Numbered from the stretch's first letter, positions 36,445 to 45,030 are shown. The stretch is 64,000 nt of DNA from Pseudomonadota bacterium (GCA_020161695.1 JAIUOO010000011.1:1-64000), one strand, 5' to 3'. Translations and numbers: made by a program. The notes: generated from the letters alone by a model not told the origin.

Positions 36445-37434
36445 TCAGAACGGGTGGATCGGCAGCAGGCCGTTCTTGACGAGATAGAGCACGCTGGTCA
36501 GCGTCACGACCGAGATGACGGTGCCAAGCAGGACGGCGTTCGAGGCCTCCTCCACCCAGGTGTCGTACTGCCGCGCGATGATGAAGACGTTCAGCGCCGG
36601 CGGCAGGCAGGCCATCAGGGCGGCCGTGTAGATCCAGGATGTTTCGAAACGGCCGAGCGCCGCCAGGAGCAGGATCACCAGAACCGGGTGAACGATCAGC
36701 TTCAGTGCGAGGATCGGCGAGATCGAGGCTGCGACCCTGGCCAGTGCCGTGAAGCTCTCCATGCGCAGCGCGACGGTCACGCCGAGCGTGAACAAGGCGA
36801 CCGGTGCCGCCGCCGACTGGAGGAAGCCGAGCAGGCGATCGAGCATTTCGGGCGGATCGAACTGGATGAAGGCGGAAATCACGCCCGCAACCGTCGCGAC
36901 GATGAACGGGTGCGTCACGATCTTCTTCGTGACCTCGGCGAGCACCGACAAGGCCGAGCGCCGCTCGGTGCCGGCCAGCGCCATGAGCAGCGGTACGAGC
37001 GAAAACAGCAGGATGTTGTCGAAGCAGAAGATCAACGCCACCGGCACGGCGGCTTCCGGCCCGATCGTCGAGAAGGCAAGTCCCGGGCCCATATAGCCGA
37101 TATTGCCGTAGGCCGCGCAGACACCTGCGACCGTGGCGTGCCGCATGTGGCCCTTCGAGCGGAGCATCACATAGGCAAAGCCGAGCACGAACACGATGGA
37201 CGTCGCCAGCGTCGTGCCCGCGACGAACGGCACGTTGTTGAGCTTTTCCAGCGGTGTCTTGGCGAGAATGCGGAAGAACAGCGCCGGCAGTGCGATGTAG
37301 ATCAGGAAGAAGTTCATCCAGCCAAGCCCGGATTCCGGGATCGGCGTGCCGCGCCAGGCCTTGAAGCGCGCGGTGAAGAAACCGAGCGCGATCAGGCCGA
37401 AGAACGGCATGGCGAGGTTGAGGACCTGGATCAT
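36445..37434 (-). CDS. AEC-family (auxin efflux carrier-like) transporter
   Basis: An integral membrane protein of 329 aa with about ten hydrophobic segments, typical of bacterial AEC transporters such as malonate or malate permeases. The conserved N-domain FFLIYIALPALFF and the AAYGNIGYMGPGLAFS segment in the middle, and ALMACLPPALNVFIIARQY near the end, correspond to the repeated crossover motifs of the BART fold. The substrate is unknown. It lies downstream of hspQ on the same strand. Confidence 0.87.
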   Translation of the reverse strand: MIQVLNLAMPFFGLIALGFFTARFKAWRGTPIPESGLGWMNFFLIYIALPALFFRILAKTPLEKLNNVPFVAGTTLATSIVFVLGFAYVMLRSKGHMRHATVAGVCAAYGNIGYMGPGLAFSTIGPEAAVPVALIFCFDNILLFSLVPLLMALAGTERRSALSVLAEVTKKIVTHPFIVATVAGVISAFIQFDPPEMLDRLLGFLQSAAAPVALFTLGVTVALRMESFTALARVAASISPILALKLIVHPVLVILLLAALGRFETSWIYTAALMACLPPALNVFIIARQYDTWVEEASNAVLLGTVISVVTLTSVLYLVKNGLLPIHPF

Positions 37435-37496
37435 GGCGCAAGGCTTGTGGGGATCATCGCCTTATGCGCTAGCGTTGCGGCAGAGGCCCGTCAACG

Positions 37497-37521
37497 CGCC
37501 GGGCGAACGGACGTCCCGGCG
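37497..37521 (-). terminator. hairpin after hspQ, weak terminator candidate
   Basis: CGCCGGG (37497-37503) and CCCGGCG (37515-37521) form a seven-base stem with an 11-base loop just after the hspQ stop. No T tract follows on the reverse strand, so intrinsic termination would be weak. It separates hspQ from the AEC gene. Confidence 0.3.
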
Positions 37522-37527
37522 AAGCGG

Positions 37528-37863
37528 CTAATGCAGGCCGGACCTGCGCGCGCGGTACTCGCCCTCGTCGTCGCGCTCGAACACCTCGTCCACCTGCGGG
37601 TGCCTGACCGGATCGCCGCTGGTGTCCGCCTCGAGATTCTGCTCGGAAACGTAGGCGACATATTCGCTTTCGGCGTTCTCGGCGAACAGGTGGTAGAACG
37701 GCTGGTCCTTCTTCGGGCGGATTTCCTGCGGGATCGACTCGTACCATTCGTCCGTGTTGGAGAAGGTCGGGTCAACATCGAACACCACGCCCCGGAACGG
37801 ATAGAACCGGTGGCGGACGACCTGTCCGATCTTGAATTTTGCGGTCCGGGGCTTGTCGATCAC
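37528..37863 (-). CDS. hspQ: heat shock protein HspQ
   Basis: A small YccV-like/hemimethylated-DNA-binding-fold protein that in E. coli affects DnaA degradation and acts as a specificity factor for Lon. The 111 aa product contains TAKFKIGQVVRHRFYPFRGVVFDVDP and KKDQPFYHLFAEN, the family signature, and a C-terminal EQNLEAD region. The start is a GTG at 37863; no ATG lies nearby and the frame further upstream is not conserved-looking. TTGAC-like elements occur upstream at 37930-37935 and around 37952, but no clear heat-shock promoter is recognised. Confidence 0.87.
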   Translation of the reverse strand: MIDKPRTAKFKIGQVVRHRFYPFRGVVFDVDPTFSNTDEWYESIPQEIRPKKDQPFYHLFAENAESEYVAYVSEQNLEADTSGDPVRHPQVDEVFERDDEGEYRARRSGLH

Positions 37864-38058
37864 GGTATCTGGGGCCCGAATTTTGCCGGCTGATGCGAGG
37901 CCGGGGACCAAATCCCCATCGACGGGCGATGTCAACCTTCGATAGGCGGTCAAGCCCCGGTTCGCCCAGTGCAGCCGGACAGTTCGTCCCCCTGCAGCCC
38001 GGCAGTCTCCCACAGGCCGTATCCGGGTATTGACGCCGGCCTGCCACTGAGACCATTG

Positions 38059-38082
38059 TTGCAACTCATTTGCATGAGCAAT
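38059..38082. promoter_or_regulatory. imperfect inverted/direct repeat over the cupredoxin leader
   Basis: The segment contains CTCAT-TTGC-ATGAG (38065-38078), flanked by TTG at 38059 and CAA at 38079, and also a direct TTGCA-N6-TTGCA repeat. It ends just before the GGAGG ribosome site of the cupredoxin gene. AT-rich symmetric elements of this kind are often metal-responsive operators, but I cannot match it to a named box with confidence. Confidence 0.35.
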
Positions 38083-38094
38083 GGAGGGAAACTC

Positions 38095-38586
38095 ATGCCT
38101 GTTACCTCTCGACCGTCGCAGCCGTCCGTTCGGAACGTTCTGGCGGCCGGCCTGCTTGCCGCGTGTGCCACCTTCCAGTCCGCTCCGGCCTCGGCGGAGA
38201 GCCGCTTCTTCACCGTGCTGGCCGTTGAGCCGCGCGGCGGCGTGACCACGGACCGCGAGCCGTTCCCCACTCAGCCCCTGCCCGGCGGCGGCGGATACGT
38301 CACCAATCCGCCGAACGCTCAGGGGCGCTGGGAGGTCAGCGCCTATGTCTGGCAACCCAGCCAGATCGTCGTGAACCAGGGCGACGAGGTGACGCTCGAA
38401 TTCGTCGGGATCAACGGCGCGGAACACCCGACCACGATCACCGCCTTCGGGCAGAGCTTCACGCTGAAGCGCGGCCACGCGCACCGCGTGACGTTTCGCG
38501 CCGACAGGGCCGGCATGTTCGGCTTCGTCTGCGGCACGCACCAGCCGTCAATGACCGGTTCGCTGATCGTGTTGCCGAAGCCGTAA
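38095..38586 (+). CDS. secreted cupredoxin-domain protein
   Basis: A 163 aa blue-copper-like protein. The start codon ATG at 38095 has GGAGG seven bases upstream. The N-terminus is a signal peptide with two possible endings: a lipobox-like LAAC at residues 21-24, or signal peptidase I after PASA near residue 34. The mature part is a single cupredoxin barrel with candidate copper ligands His111 (GAEHPTTI), Cys146, His149 and Met153 (CGTHQPSM). It most resembles the periplasmic cupredoxins of unknown partner found in Rhizobiales, rather than azurin. No oxidase genes lie next to it; its electron partner is unknown. Confidence 0.75.
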   Translation: MPVTSRPSQPSVRNVLAAGLLAACATFQSAPASAESRFFTVLAVEPRGGVTTDREPFPTQPLPGGGGYVTNPPNAQGRWEVSAYVWQPSQIVVNQGDEVTLEFVGINGAEHPTTITAFGQSFTLKRGHAHRVTFRADRAGMFGFVCGTHQPSMTGSLIVLPKP

Positions 38587-38590
38587 GCAG

Positions 38591-39631
38591 TCAGAGCGCG
38601 TAGCGGCTGGCGTAATCCGGATCTTTGGACGCGACGATCTTCGCGAGATCGACGATGACCTTGGCCTGTTTCCAGGTGGCGTCGTCCTGCATCTTGCCGT
38701 CGATCATGACCGCTCCGCTGCCGTCGGGCATGGCGGCAAGGATCTTCGCCGCAAAGGCGACCTCGGCCGGATCGGGCGAAAAGACCCGCTTGGCGATGTC
38801 GATCTGCGTCGGATGCAAGGTCCAGGCGCCGGCGCAGCCCATCAGGAAGGCGTTGCGGAACTGGGTTTCGCAGGCCAGCGGGTCCGAGAAGTCGCCGAAC
38901 GGGCCGTAGAAGGCCTTGAGGCCGTTGGCGGCGCAGGCATCGACCATCTTGGCGAGCGTGTAGTGCCAGAGGTCCTGCTGGTAGACCGCGCGCGGCGCAT
39001 CGCCAGCCGCATCCGCAACCACCTTGTATTCGGGATGGCCGCCGCCGACCCGGGTGGTCTTCATGGCGCGCGAGGCGGCAAGATCGGCCGGTCCGAGGCT
39101 CATGCCATGCATGCGCGGCGAGGCCGAGGCGATGTCGTCGACGTTCTTGACGCCCTCGGCCGTCTCCAGAATGGCGTGAATCAGGATCGGTTTCTTCACC
39201 TGATGCCTTGCCTCGAGCTGGGCCAGCAGCTGGTCGAGATAGTGGATGTCCCAGGCGCCCTCGACCTTCGGCAGCATGACGACATCGAGCTTGTTGCCGA
39301 CGGCGGCGACGATCTCGGTGAGGTCGTCGAGAATCCAGGGCGAGTTGAGCGCATTGACGCGCGTCCAGACACCGGTCGTGCCGAAATCAGTGGCCTGAAC
39401 CATCTCGATGAAGCCGCTCCGCGCCGCCTCCTTGGCGTCGAGCGGGATGGCATCCTCGAGATTGCCCAGCACGACATCGACCGATTTCGCGAGGTCAGGA
39501 ACTTTCGCGCGCACCTTCTCCATGTGCGGCGGCACGAAATGGATCATGCGCTCGAGGCGAACGGGCAATTCGCGGAAAGGCTCCGGCGCGCCGATGGCGA
39601 GCGGCTTGTAGATGTTGCGCGGCAGCTTCAT
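38591..39631 (-). CDS. HpcH/HpaI aldolase / CitE-family CoA-ester lyase
   Basis: A TIM-barrel lyase of 346 aa from the CitE/malyl-CoA lyase group. Motifs seen are [29 protein letters not shown] (acidic metal ligand), [21 protein letters not shown] (second ligand Glu) and SLGPADLA. The C-terminal [17 protein letters not shown] is a typical CoA-ester lyase ending. Malyl-CoA or citramalyl-CoA lyase activity is likely, but it sits alone, convergent with the cupredoxin gene, with no glyoxylate or ethylmalonyl pathway genes to narrow it. Confidence 0.82.
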   Translation of the reverse strand: MKLPRNIYKPLAIGAPEPFRELPVRLERMIHFVPPHMEKVRAKVPDLAKSVDVVLGNLEDAIPLDAKEAARSGFIEMVQATDFGTTGVWTRVNALNSPWILDDLTEIVAAVGNKLDVVMLPKVEGAWDIHYLDQLLAQLEARHQVKKPILIHAILETAEGVKNVDDIASASPRMHGMSLGPADLAASRAMKTTRVGGGHPEYKVVADAAGDAPRAVYQQDLWHYTLAKMVDACAANGLKAFYGPFGDFSDPLACETQFRNAFLMGCAGAWTLHPTQIDIAKRVFSPDPAEVAFAAKILAAMPDGSGAVMIDGKMQDDATWKQAKVIVDLAKIVASKDPDYASRYAL

Positions 39632-39744
39632 GGCGCCCTCCCCTTATGCTCTCGGGTTAGCCGGTCCCGTTGCCGCGCACAATTCCGTGGAAGGGCGGAT
39701 GCTGCACTGCAAACGCACGATGGCAAAGAATATCGAGGCGGCAA

Positions 39745-39775
39745 AGAAAAACGGCGCGGACTGAGCCGCGCCGTT
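39745..39775 (-). terminator. strong intrinsic terminator downstream of ialB
   Basis: On the reverse strand AACGGCGCGG (39775-39766) pairs perfectly with CCGCGCCGTT (39759-39750) across a six-base loop, followed by TTTT(C) at 39749-39745. It begins 24 bases after the ialB stop. The arrangement is a textbook Rho-independent terminator. Confidence 0.88.
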
Positions 39776-39798
39776 CTGGAAACCCTGATGTGGATCGA

Positions 39799-40614
39799 TC
39801 AGCGCTGGGGCGGAGCCAGCGGAGCGGCGCCCGGGATCGGCGTCATGCCCGGCAGCGGCGCGGCGCCGGGAGCACCCGGCGCGCCCTGCTGGCGCTGCTG
39901 CTGCTCCTGCAGGCGGCGCTGCGCCTCCTCGCCACGACGCTGGAGTTCGGCCTGCAGGCGGCGCTGGCTTTCCTCATAGGCCTTCGGATCGACCGGCTGG
40001 CCGTCGTAAGATGCCGCGAAGCCCTGCAGCGACATGCCGAGCGAAATCGCCCGGTTGTTCATGTTGACCACCTGGATGTTCATGTTGTTCGACCGCTTCA
40101 TGCGGGTCAGGAAGTCCGGCTGCATTTCCATCTGCGCGAAGCAGGCATTGGGCAGGCAGACCTCGTAGCGCATGGCCTGCGGCTGGGCAGCGCCCTGACC
40201 GCCTTCCAGCACGACGCGGATGCCCGGCTGCAGCGACATGCCGACCGGCACGGCGATGATCAGGCGCGGACGCTCGCCCTCGAGCTCGCGGATCTGGACG
40301 GAGGCCAGCATCTGGCCGTTCTCGGCGCGGGTCTCCTGCACGACCATGCAGAGCTTCTTGGTGGTCGGCGGCGTGCGCTCGTCGGTGGGCACGTTGTCGC
40401 ACAGCTTCACCCAGGGGGTCTGGATCGCAGCCATGTTGTCGTTCGTCGTCGGGGCGCCCGGCGTAGCGGCAGGCGCGGCGGGAGCAGCCGGGGCCGGCTG
40501 TGCCGGACGCTGCGCGGGGCGCTGCTGCTGGGCCTGGGCGAAAGCCACGGCGGGAGCCAGGAACAGCGCGGCGCCGAGGCCGAGACGGACCGCGACTTTG
40601 GCGGATGCGAACAT
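39799..40614 (-). CDS. invasion-associated locus B (IalB) family secreted protein
   Basis: A 271 aa exported protein. The ATG at 40614 starts a Sec signal peptide (LGLGAALFLAPAVAFA, cleavage near residue 27), then a Pro/Ala/Gln-rich linker and an IalB domain with WVKLCDNV, KKLCMVVQE and CLPNACFAQ; four cysteines probably pair. The C-terminal 70 residues are an Arg/Gln-rich coiled coil (RRLQAELQRRGEEAQRRLQEQ) with a Gly/Pro/Ala tail, longer than the usual IalB. IalB was named in Bartonella erythrocyte invasion, but relatives occur in many free-living Rhizobiales. It has its own terminator. Confidence 0.85.
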   Translation of the reverse strand: MFASAKVAVRLGLGAALFLAPAVAFAQAQQQRPAQRPAQPAPAAPAAPAATPGAPTTNDNMAAIQTPWVKLCDNVPTDERTPPTTKKLCMVVQETRAENGQMLASVQIRELEGERPRLIIAVPVGMSLQPGIRVVLEGGQGAAQPQAMRYEVCLPNACFAQMEMQPDFLTRMKRSNNMNIQVVNMNNRAISLGMSLQGFAASYDGQPVDPKAYEESQRRLQAELQRRGEEAQRRLQEQQQRQQGAPGAPGAAPLPGMTPIPGAAPLAPPQR

Positions 40615-40804
40615 GTACGGGCCCTTTCGATCGTGTCCGGGGCGCGCGGTCGGCGGCGGGTCGGACGGGCAGGATTCGGATCGGACGCGCTCTTTCGCCG
40701 TGGAACGTGGCGACATGGTGGCGCGGCCGGAGCGTGCGCTGAATAGCCTCTCGCCGGCCGGTTGAAAAGCCGGAATCGCTTCGCTTCGTGCTAGCATCCG
40801 CAGC

Positions 40805-42652
40805 ATGGCGCGCCGCATCCTGCCCCTGTTTCGCATTCTCATCGTCTCACTGGGCGCCGTTGGGCAAAGCGCCGGTGGGGCCGAGGCGTCGGACTGGCCA
40901 CGCGGCGAGATGCGCCCGGCCATCGCCATGCACGGCGATCCGGCCTCCGCTCCCGACCTCGCGCACCGCCGCTACGTCAATCCCGATGCCCCCAGGGGAG
41001 GCCGTCTGGTACTCGGCGCTTCGGGCACGTTCGACACGCTCAATCCCTTCGTCGTGCGCGGCTTGCCCGTGCCGGGCGCGCGGCAATACCTGCACGAGAC
41101 CCTGCTGACGCGCGGCTACGACGAACCGTTCACGCTCTACCCGCAGATTGCCCGCGGGCTCGAGGTTCCGGACGACCGCTCCTGGGTCATCTTCCATGTC
41201 GACCCCCGCGCGCGCTTCTCGGACGGCAGGCCGGTGACCGGGCACGACGTGAAATTCTCGTATGACCTCCTGCGCACGCGCGGGCGCCCGAACCACCGCA
41301 CCTATTACGGCAAGGTCGCAAGGGTCGATCTGATCGACGACCTGACGATCCGCTTCGATCTCGCGGGCGCCAATGACCGCGAACTGCCGATGATCCTCGG
41401 CCTGATGCCGATCCTGCCGCGGCACGCGATCGATCCCGAGACCTTCGAGGAGACGACGCTGACGCCGCTCCTCGGTTCCGGACCCTATGTCGTCGGCGAG
41501 ATGCGCCCCGGCGAGAGCATCACGCTCAGGCGTAATCCCGACTGGTGGGGCCGCAACCTGCCGATCAACCGCGGCCTGTTCAACGTCGACGAAATCCGCT
41601 TCGACTTCTACCGCGACAGCAACACGCTGTTCGAGGCTTTCAAAAAGGGACTGGTCGACAGCCGCGTCGAAAGCGATCCCGGCCAGTGGGCGACCGGCTA
41701 CGACTTCCCCGCCATGCGCGAGGGGCGCATCACGCGCGAGACGATCCGGCAGGGCACGCCGAAGGGCATCCGCGGCTTTGCCATGAACACCCGCCGCGCG
41801 ATCTTCTCGGACGTTCGGGTTCGCGAAGCCATCGGCCTGCTGTTCGACTTCGAATGGACCGACCGCAACCTCTATTCCGGTGGGTTCGAGCGGACGCAGT
41901 CGCTGTTCGAGGGATCAAACCTCTCCGCGCGCGGGCGTCCGGCCGACCCCGTTGAGCGCGCCCTCCTCACCCGTGCCGGCGCGACGATCCGGGAGGACAT
42001 CCTCGACGGCGGCTACAGCGTGCCGGCTTCGGACGGCACTGGAGCCGACCGCAACCGCCTGCGCGAGGCGATCCGCCTGCTCGAGGCTGCCGGCTGGGTG
42101 CTCAAGGCCGGCGTGCTCCGCAGCCGTGCGACCGATCAGCCCTTCGCCTTCGAAATCCTCGTCGCGACGCGCGAGCAGGAGCGGCTGGCGCTGACCTTCC
42201 AGCGCTTCCTGCGCCGGGCCGGCATCGCCGCGAACGTCCGCAATGTCGATGCGGTCCAGTACGACCGGCGCCTGCGCGAATACGACTTCGACATGGTCGA
42301 CTATCGCTGGTGGAACACGTCGCTGTCGCCCGGCAACGAGCAGGCCTTCTACTGGGGCAGTGCTGCCGGCCGGCAGCCGGGCAGCCGCAACCTTCCAGGC
42401 ATTGCCGACCCGGCAGTGGACCGGCTGGTCGAGGCCATCGTCGAGGCGAAGACCCGCGAAGACCTGGTTGCCGCAGCGCGGGCGCTCGACCGCACGATCA
42501 CGTCGGGCTTCTACATGGTCCCGCTGTTCCACCAGCCAGCGCAGTGGATAGCCCGCTGGAACCATGTCGGCATGCCTGCCGAATCATCGGTTTTCGGCTA
42601 TCTCACCGAGACGTGGTGGCGTCGCGACGCCTCTGGGGCTGCGCAGCGGTGA
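40805..42652 (+). CDS. orphan extracellular solute-binding protein, family 5 (oligopeptide type)
   Basis: A 615 aa SBP_bac_5 protein like the YejA/peptide-binding proteins of ABC importers. The start MARRILPLFRILIVSLGA is a signal peptide, ending near residue 29. The conserved HGDPASAPDL and GRLVLGASGTFDTLNPF segments, then the WVIFHVDPRARFSDG and HDVKFSYDL stretch, give the family. The second lobe extends to NVRNVDAVQYDRRLREYDFDM and the YWGSAAG region. No permease or ATPase genes are within the window's neighbourhood, so the transporter must be encoded elsewhere. A GTGA overlap or short gap couples it to the next gene. Confidence 0.87.
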   Translation: MARRILPLFRILIVSLGAVGQSAGGAEASDWPRGEMRPAIAMHGDPASAPDLAHRRYVNPDAPRGGRLVLGASGTFDTLNPFVVRGLPVPGARQYLHETLLTRGYDEPFTLYPQIARGLEVPDDRSWVIFHVDPRARFSDGRPVTGHDVKFSYDLLRTRGRPNHRTYYGKVARVDLIDDLTIRFDLAGANDRELPMILGLMPILPRHAIDPETFEETTLTPLLGSGPYVVGEMRPGESITLRRNPDWWGRNLPINRGLFNVDEIRFDFYRDSNTLFEAFKKGLVDSRVESDPGQWATGYDFPAMREGRITRETIRQGTPKGIRGFAMNTRRAIFSDVRVREAIGLLFDFEWTDRNLYSGGFERTQSLFEGSNLSARGRPADPVERALLTRAGATIREDILDGGYSVPASDGTGADRNRLREAIRLLEAAGWVLKAGVLRSRATDQPFAFEILVATREQERLALTFQRFLRRAGIAANVRNVDAVQYDRRLREYDFDMVDYRWWNTSLSPGNEQAFYWGSAAGRQPGSRNLPGIADPAVDRLVEAIVEAKTREDLVAAARALDRTITSGFYMVPLFHQPAQWIARWNHVGMPAESSVFGYLTETWWRRDASGAAQR

Positions 42653-42681
42653 TTCTCAACCGGACCAACAGGGACAAATCG

Positions 42682-44286
42682 ATGGCCGTCGCCGGACGTG
42701 CCACGATCGACGGATTGTTGCGCCGGGCTGCCGCGATCCGCCCACACAATCCGGCCCTGCGCGACGCATCGAACCGCCCGCTGATCATCGGCGGGCCGGT
42801 CATCAATCTGAGCTGGGGCGAACTCGACGGCATCGTCGACGCCGCAGCCGGCAGGCTGCGCGCGCTGGGCCTGCCTGTCGACAGCGTGGTCGCGACCCAG
42901 TTCGCACTGTCGTCGGAGGCCGTGATCGCGCTGCTGGCCATCGCGCGCGCGGGACTGGTTGCCGCGCCCGTTCCGCTCGGATGGGGCCGGCGCGAGACCG
43001 TCCAGCACCTTCAGCGGCTCGGTGCGCGGGCGATCCTGACAACCGGCCGTGCCGGGCCGGTGGAATGCGCCGATCTGATGCGCCACGCAGCCGCCGAGTG
43101 CTTCTCGGTGCGCGCCGTGCTTTCGATCGGCGGTCCGGCGCTGGACGGCGTCATGGCGCTGGACGACGTCCTCGACGCAGCCAGCGAAGCTGAACATTTC
43201 GAGATCGAGCGCACAGACAACCCTGCGGACCATGTCGTCCTCGTCACTGCCGACGCGACGGCCGCGGGCCATGTCGCCGTGCCGCGGAGCCACAATGAGC
43301 TGATCGCGGGCGGGCTTGCCGCCTTTGTCGCCAGTGCTCCCGACGAGGGTTCGGTGATAGCCGCGACGCTTGCGCCCGACACTTTCGCCGGCCTCGCACT
43401 GCAGGTCGTGCCCTGGCTGATGAGCGGTGGTCAGTTCGTCGCCCACCCGCCGCTGGCCCTGCGCGCGCTGATCGACGACGTCGCCGAGAGCGCGACGAGT
43501 CACCTTGTCCTTCCCGCAGCGGCATCTGAGAGCCTCGACCGTGCTGATCCCGAATCCCTGGGCTCGCTGCGTCATGTGACGCTGCTTGCTCGCCGCGGAC
43601 AGGAAGCGGCAGCCGCAGTGGCGTCCGGCGGCGATACCGCCCGCGACGTCTTTCTGGCCGCCGGCGAGGCTGGCCTCGTCAGGATAGCCGGACCCGACGG
43701 CGCATTGCCGCTCGGAGCCGAGAGCAGCGGCCAGTCCGTGACGCTGATCGAGACGCGGATCGGCGCGGAAGGCGCGCTGATGATGCGCGGCGCCATGGTG
43801 CCGCTGAACGCCTTCCCGCCCGGCGCCGAGAACGGCTTGCCACCGTACTGGTCTACCGACGCCGAGGGTTTCCGCGACACCGGCATTCCCGCGACCGTTG
43901 GCCTGACGCCCAAGACCATCCTGCTCGCCGGCGATGCGACAGGGATCGTCGCGGTCGGCGGCCGGCGCTTCGCCGAGAGTGACCTGCATGCCGCCTATGC
44001 CGAGGCCGGCGGCGAGATCGCGCCGGTCGTGCGGGCCGACCCGCTGCTGGGTCAGCGGGTGGCGGGTGTCATCGGCGACGGTCGCGCCATCGTCGGTCTG
44101 TCGCAGAGGCTTGCCGAAACGGGCGTGACGCCCCTCGGCGTGCCCGGCGGCACCCGCCAGAGCGGCCCCCTGCCCTTCGAGGACACGCGGCCGAAGGACA
44201 CCTCACCGGGACGTGATGCGCTGGCCGACACGCAGGCCGTGCTGGAACAGCTGCTGAGCGTGGCGAAAGCGGCGGCGCGGCGATAG
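42682..44286 (+). CDS. acyl-CoA synthetase-like (ANL superfamily) protein with degenerate motifs
   Basis: A 534 aa protein with the overall layout of adenylate-forming enzymes: an N-terminal LSWGELDGIVDAAAGRLRALG segment, a central nucleotide region and a C-terminal domain. The motifs are eroded. The ATP-binding loop (usually TSGSTGxPKG) reads TADATAAGHVAVPRSH at about 189-204; the acidic hinge motif is YWSTDAEGFRDTG; and the C-terminal lysine motif is replaced by RPKDTSPGRDAL. It may be a non-catalytic relative or have altered chemistry. The ATG at 42682 has GGGA upstream; GTG at 42649 overlapping the previous stop is possible. It follows an orphan binding protein. Confidence 0.6.
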   Translation: MAVAGRATIDGLLRRAAAIRPHNPALRDASNRPLIIGGPVINLSWGELDGIVDAAAGRLRALGLPVDSVVATQFALSSEAVIALLAIARAGLVAAPVPLGWGRRETVQHLQRLGARAILTTGRAGPVECADLMRHAAAECFSVRAVLSIGGPALDGVMALDDVLDAASEAEHFEIERTDNPADHVVLVTADATAAGHVAVPRSHNELIAGGLAAFVASAPDEGSVIAATLAPDTFAGLALQVVPWLMSGGQFVAHPPLALRALIDDVAESATSHLVLPAAASESLDRADPESLGSLRHVTLLARRGQEAAAAVASGGDTARDVFLAAGEAGLVRIAGPDGALPLGAESSGQSVTLIETRIGAEGALMMRGAMVPLNAFPPGAENGLPPYWSTDAEGFRDTGIPATVGLTPKTILLAGDATGIVAVGGRRFAESDLHAAYAEAGGEIAPVVRADPLLGQRVAGVIGDGRAIVGLSQRLAETGVTPLGVPGGTRQSGPLPFEDTRPKDTSPGRDALADTQAVLEQLLSVAKAAARR

Positions 44287-44314
44287 GATGGATGCTCCCG
44301 CGCAGGAGACCATC

Positions 44315-44980
44315 ATGGCAAGCACCGCACTCACCGTCGATGTCGTATCCGATGTCGTCTGTCCCTGGTGCTTCGTCGGCAAGCGCCGGCTCGAGAAGGC
44401 GATCGCGCTCGTTCCCGACGTGGTGGTGGACGTGCACTGGCGGCCCTACCAGCTTGCGCCCGAACTGCCGGCCGAAGGCACTCCCCGCCGCGCCTATATG
44501 ATCGCCAAGTTCGGCTCCGCCGAGCGCATCGAGCAGATCCACCAGCGGTTGACCGGCATCGGTGCCGAGGAGGACATCGCTTTCGACTTCGACAGGATTG
44601 CGGTGGCCCCGAATACCATGAACGCGCACCGCCTCGTGCTCTGGGCGCGCGCCGGTGGCCGGCAGGGCGACGTGGTCGAGGCCCTGTTCCGCGCCTTCTT
44701 CGTCGAAGGGCGCAATCTCTCCGACGATGCGGTTCTGATCGAGATCGGTGCGGCCAACGGCCTCGATCCGGCATTGCTGACCGAACTTTTCGGCTCGGAT
44801 TCCGATATCGAGCGCACCCGCCGCGAGATCGCCTCCGCGCAGCGCATCGGCGTGACCGGCGTGCCGTTCTTCATCGTCGCCGGCAAGTACGGCATAGCCG
44901 GAGCTGAGGCTCCCGAGACGATCGCCGGCGCGATCCGGCAGGCCGCGGCGGAAGCCGGAGAGCCTGCGGCTGCATCCTGA
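44315..44980 (+). CDS. DsbA-family oxidoreductase, FrnE type
   Basis: A thioredoxin-fold protein of 221 aa with CPWC at residues 16-19, followed by FVGKRRLEKA, close to FrnE and 2-hydroxychromene-2-carboxylate isomerase relatives. GVTGVPFFIVAGKY near the end supplies the cis-proline loop. No signal peptide is present, so it acts in the cytoplasm. The ATG at 44315 has AGGAGA upstream; the earlier in-frame ATG at 44288 lacks one. It begins 28 bases after the ANL-like gene. Confidence 0.87.
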   Translation: MASTALTVDVVSDVVCPWCFVGKRRLEKAIALVPDVVVDVHWRPYQLAPELPAEGTPRRAYMIAKFGSAERIEQIHQRLTGIGAEEDIAFDFDRIAVAPNTMNAHRLVLWARAGGRQGDVVEALFRAFFVEGRNLSDDAVLIEIGAANGLDPALLTELFGSDSDIERTRREIASAQRIGVTGVPFFIVAGKYGIAGAEAPETIAGAIRQAAAEAGEPAAAS

Positions 44981-45030
44981 TGCGCAGACGCGTATTCGGC
45001 GGCGTTGCCGCAGCGGCGGCAACCGGCTAA
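44980..45030 (+). CDS. possible 16-codon leader peptide before moaC
   Basis: An ATG sharing its A with the dsbA-type gene stop (TGATG) opens a 16-codon frame, MRRRVFGGVAAAAATG, ending in TAA ten bases before moaC. Its alanine-rich end is encoded within the hairpin at 45004-45023. It could be a leader peptide coupling moaC translation, the remnant of a lost signal peptide gene, or chance. No ribosome site other than the upstream gene is needed. Confidence 0.2.
   Translation: MRRRVFGGVAAAAATG
45004..45023. promoter_or_regulatory. eight-base-pair hairpin 17 bases before moaC
   Basis: GTTGCCGC (45004-45011) and GCGGCAAC (45016-45023) pair perfectly with an AGCG loop. There is no T tract. Its position in the short moaC leader and within a 16-codon frame suggests translational control or mRNA processing, but nothing links it to the known Moco riboswitch, which is larger and more complex. 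Confidence 0.4.

Noticed and set aside
36368..37441. 357-codon reverse frame overlapping the AEC transporter
   Set aside because: The other frame at 36445-37434 gives a hydrophobic protein with clear AEC motifs; this one is Arg/His-rich and lacks membrane helices.
37864..38541. Extended N-terminus of hspQ to an upstream ATG
   Set aside because: HspQ proteins are about 105-115 residues; the extension has no family similarity and overlaps the divergent cupredoxin leader.
42310..42681. Longer start for the acyl-CoA-synthetase-like gene within the binding-protein gene
   Set aside because: This would overlap the SBP gene by over 300 bases; the ATG at 42682 has a ribosome site and begins the conserved region.
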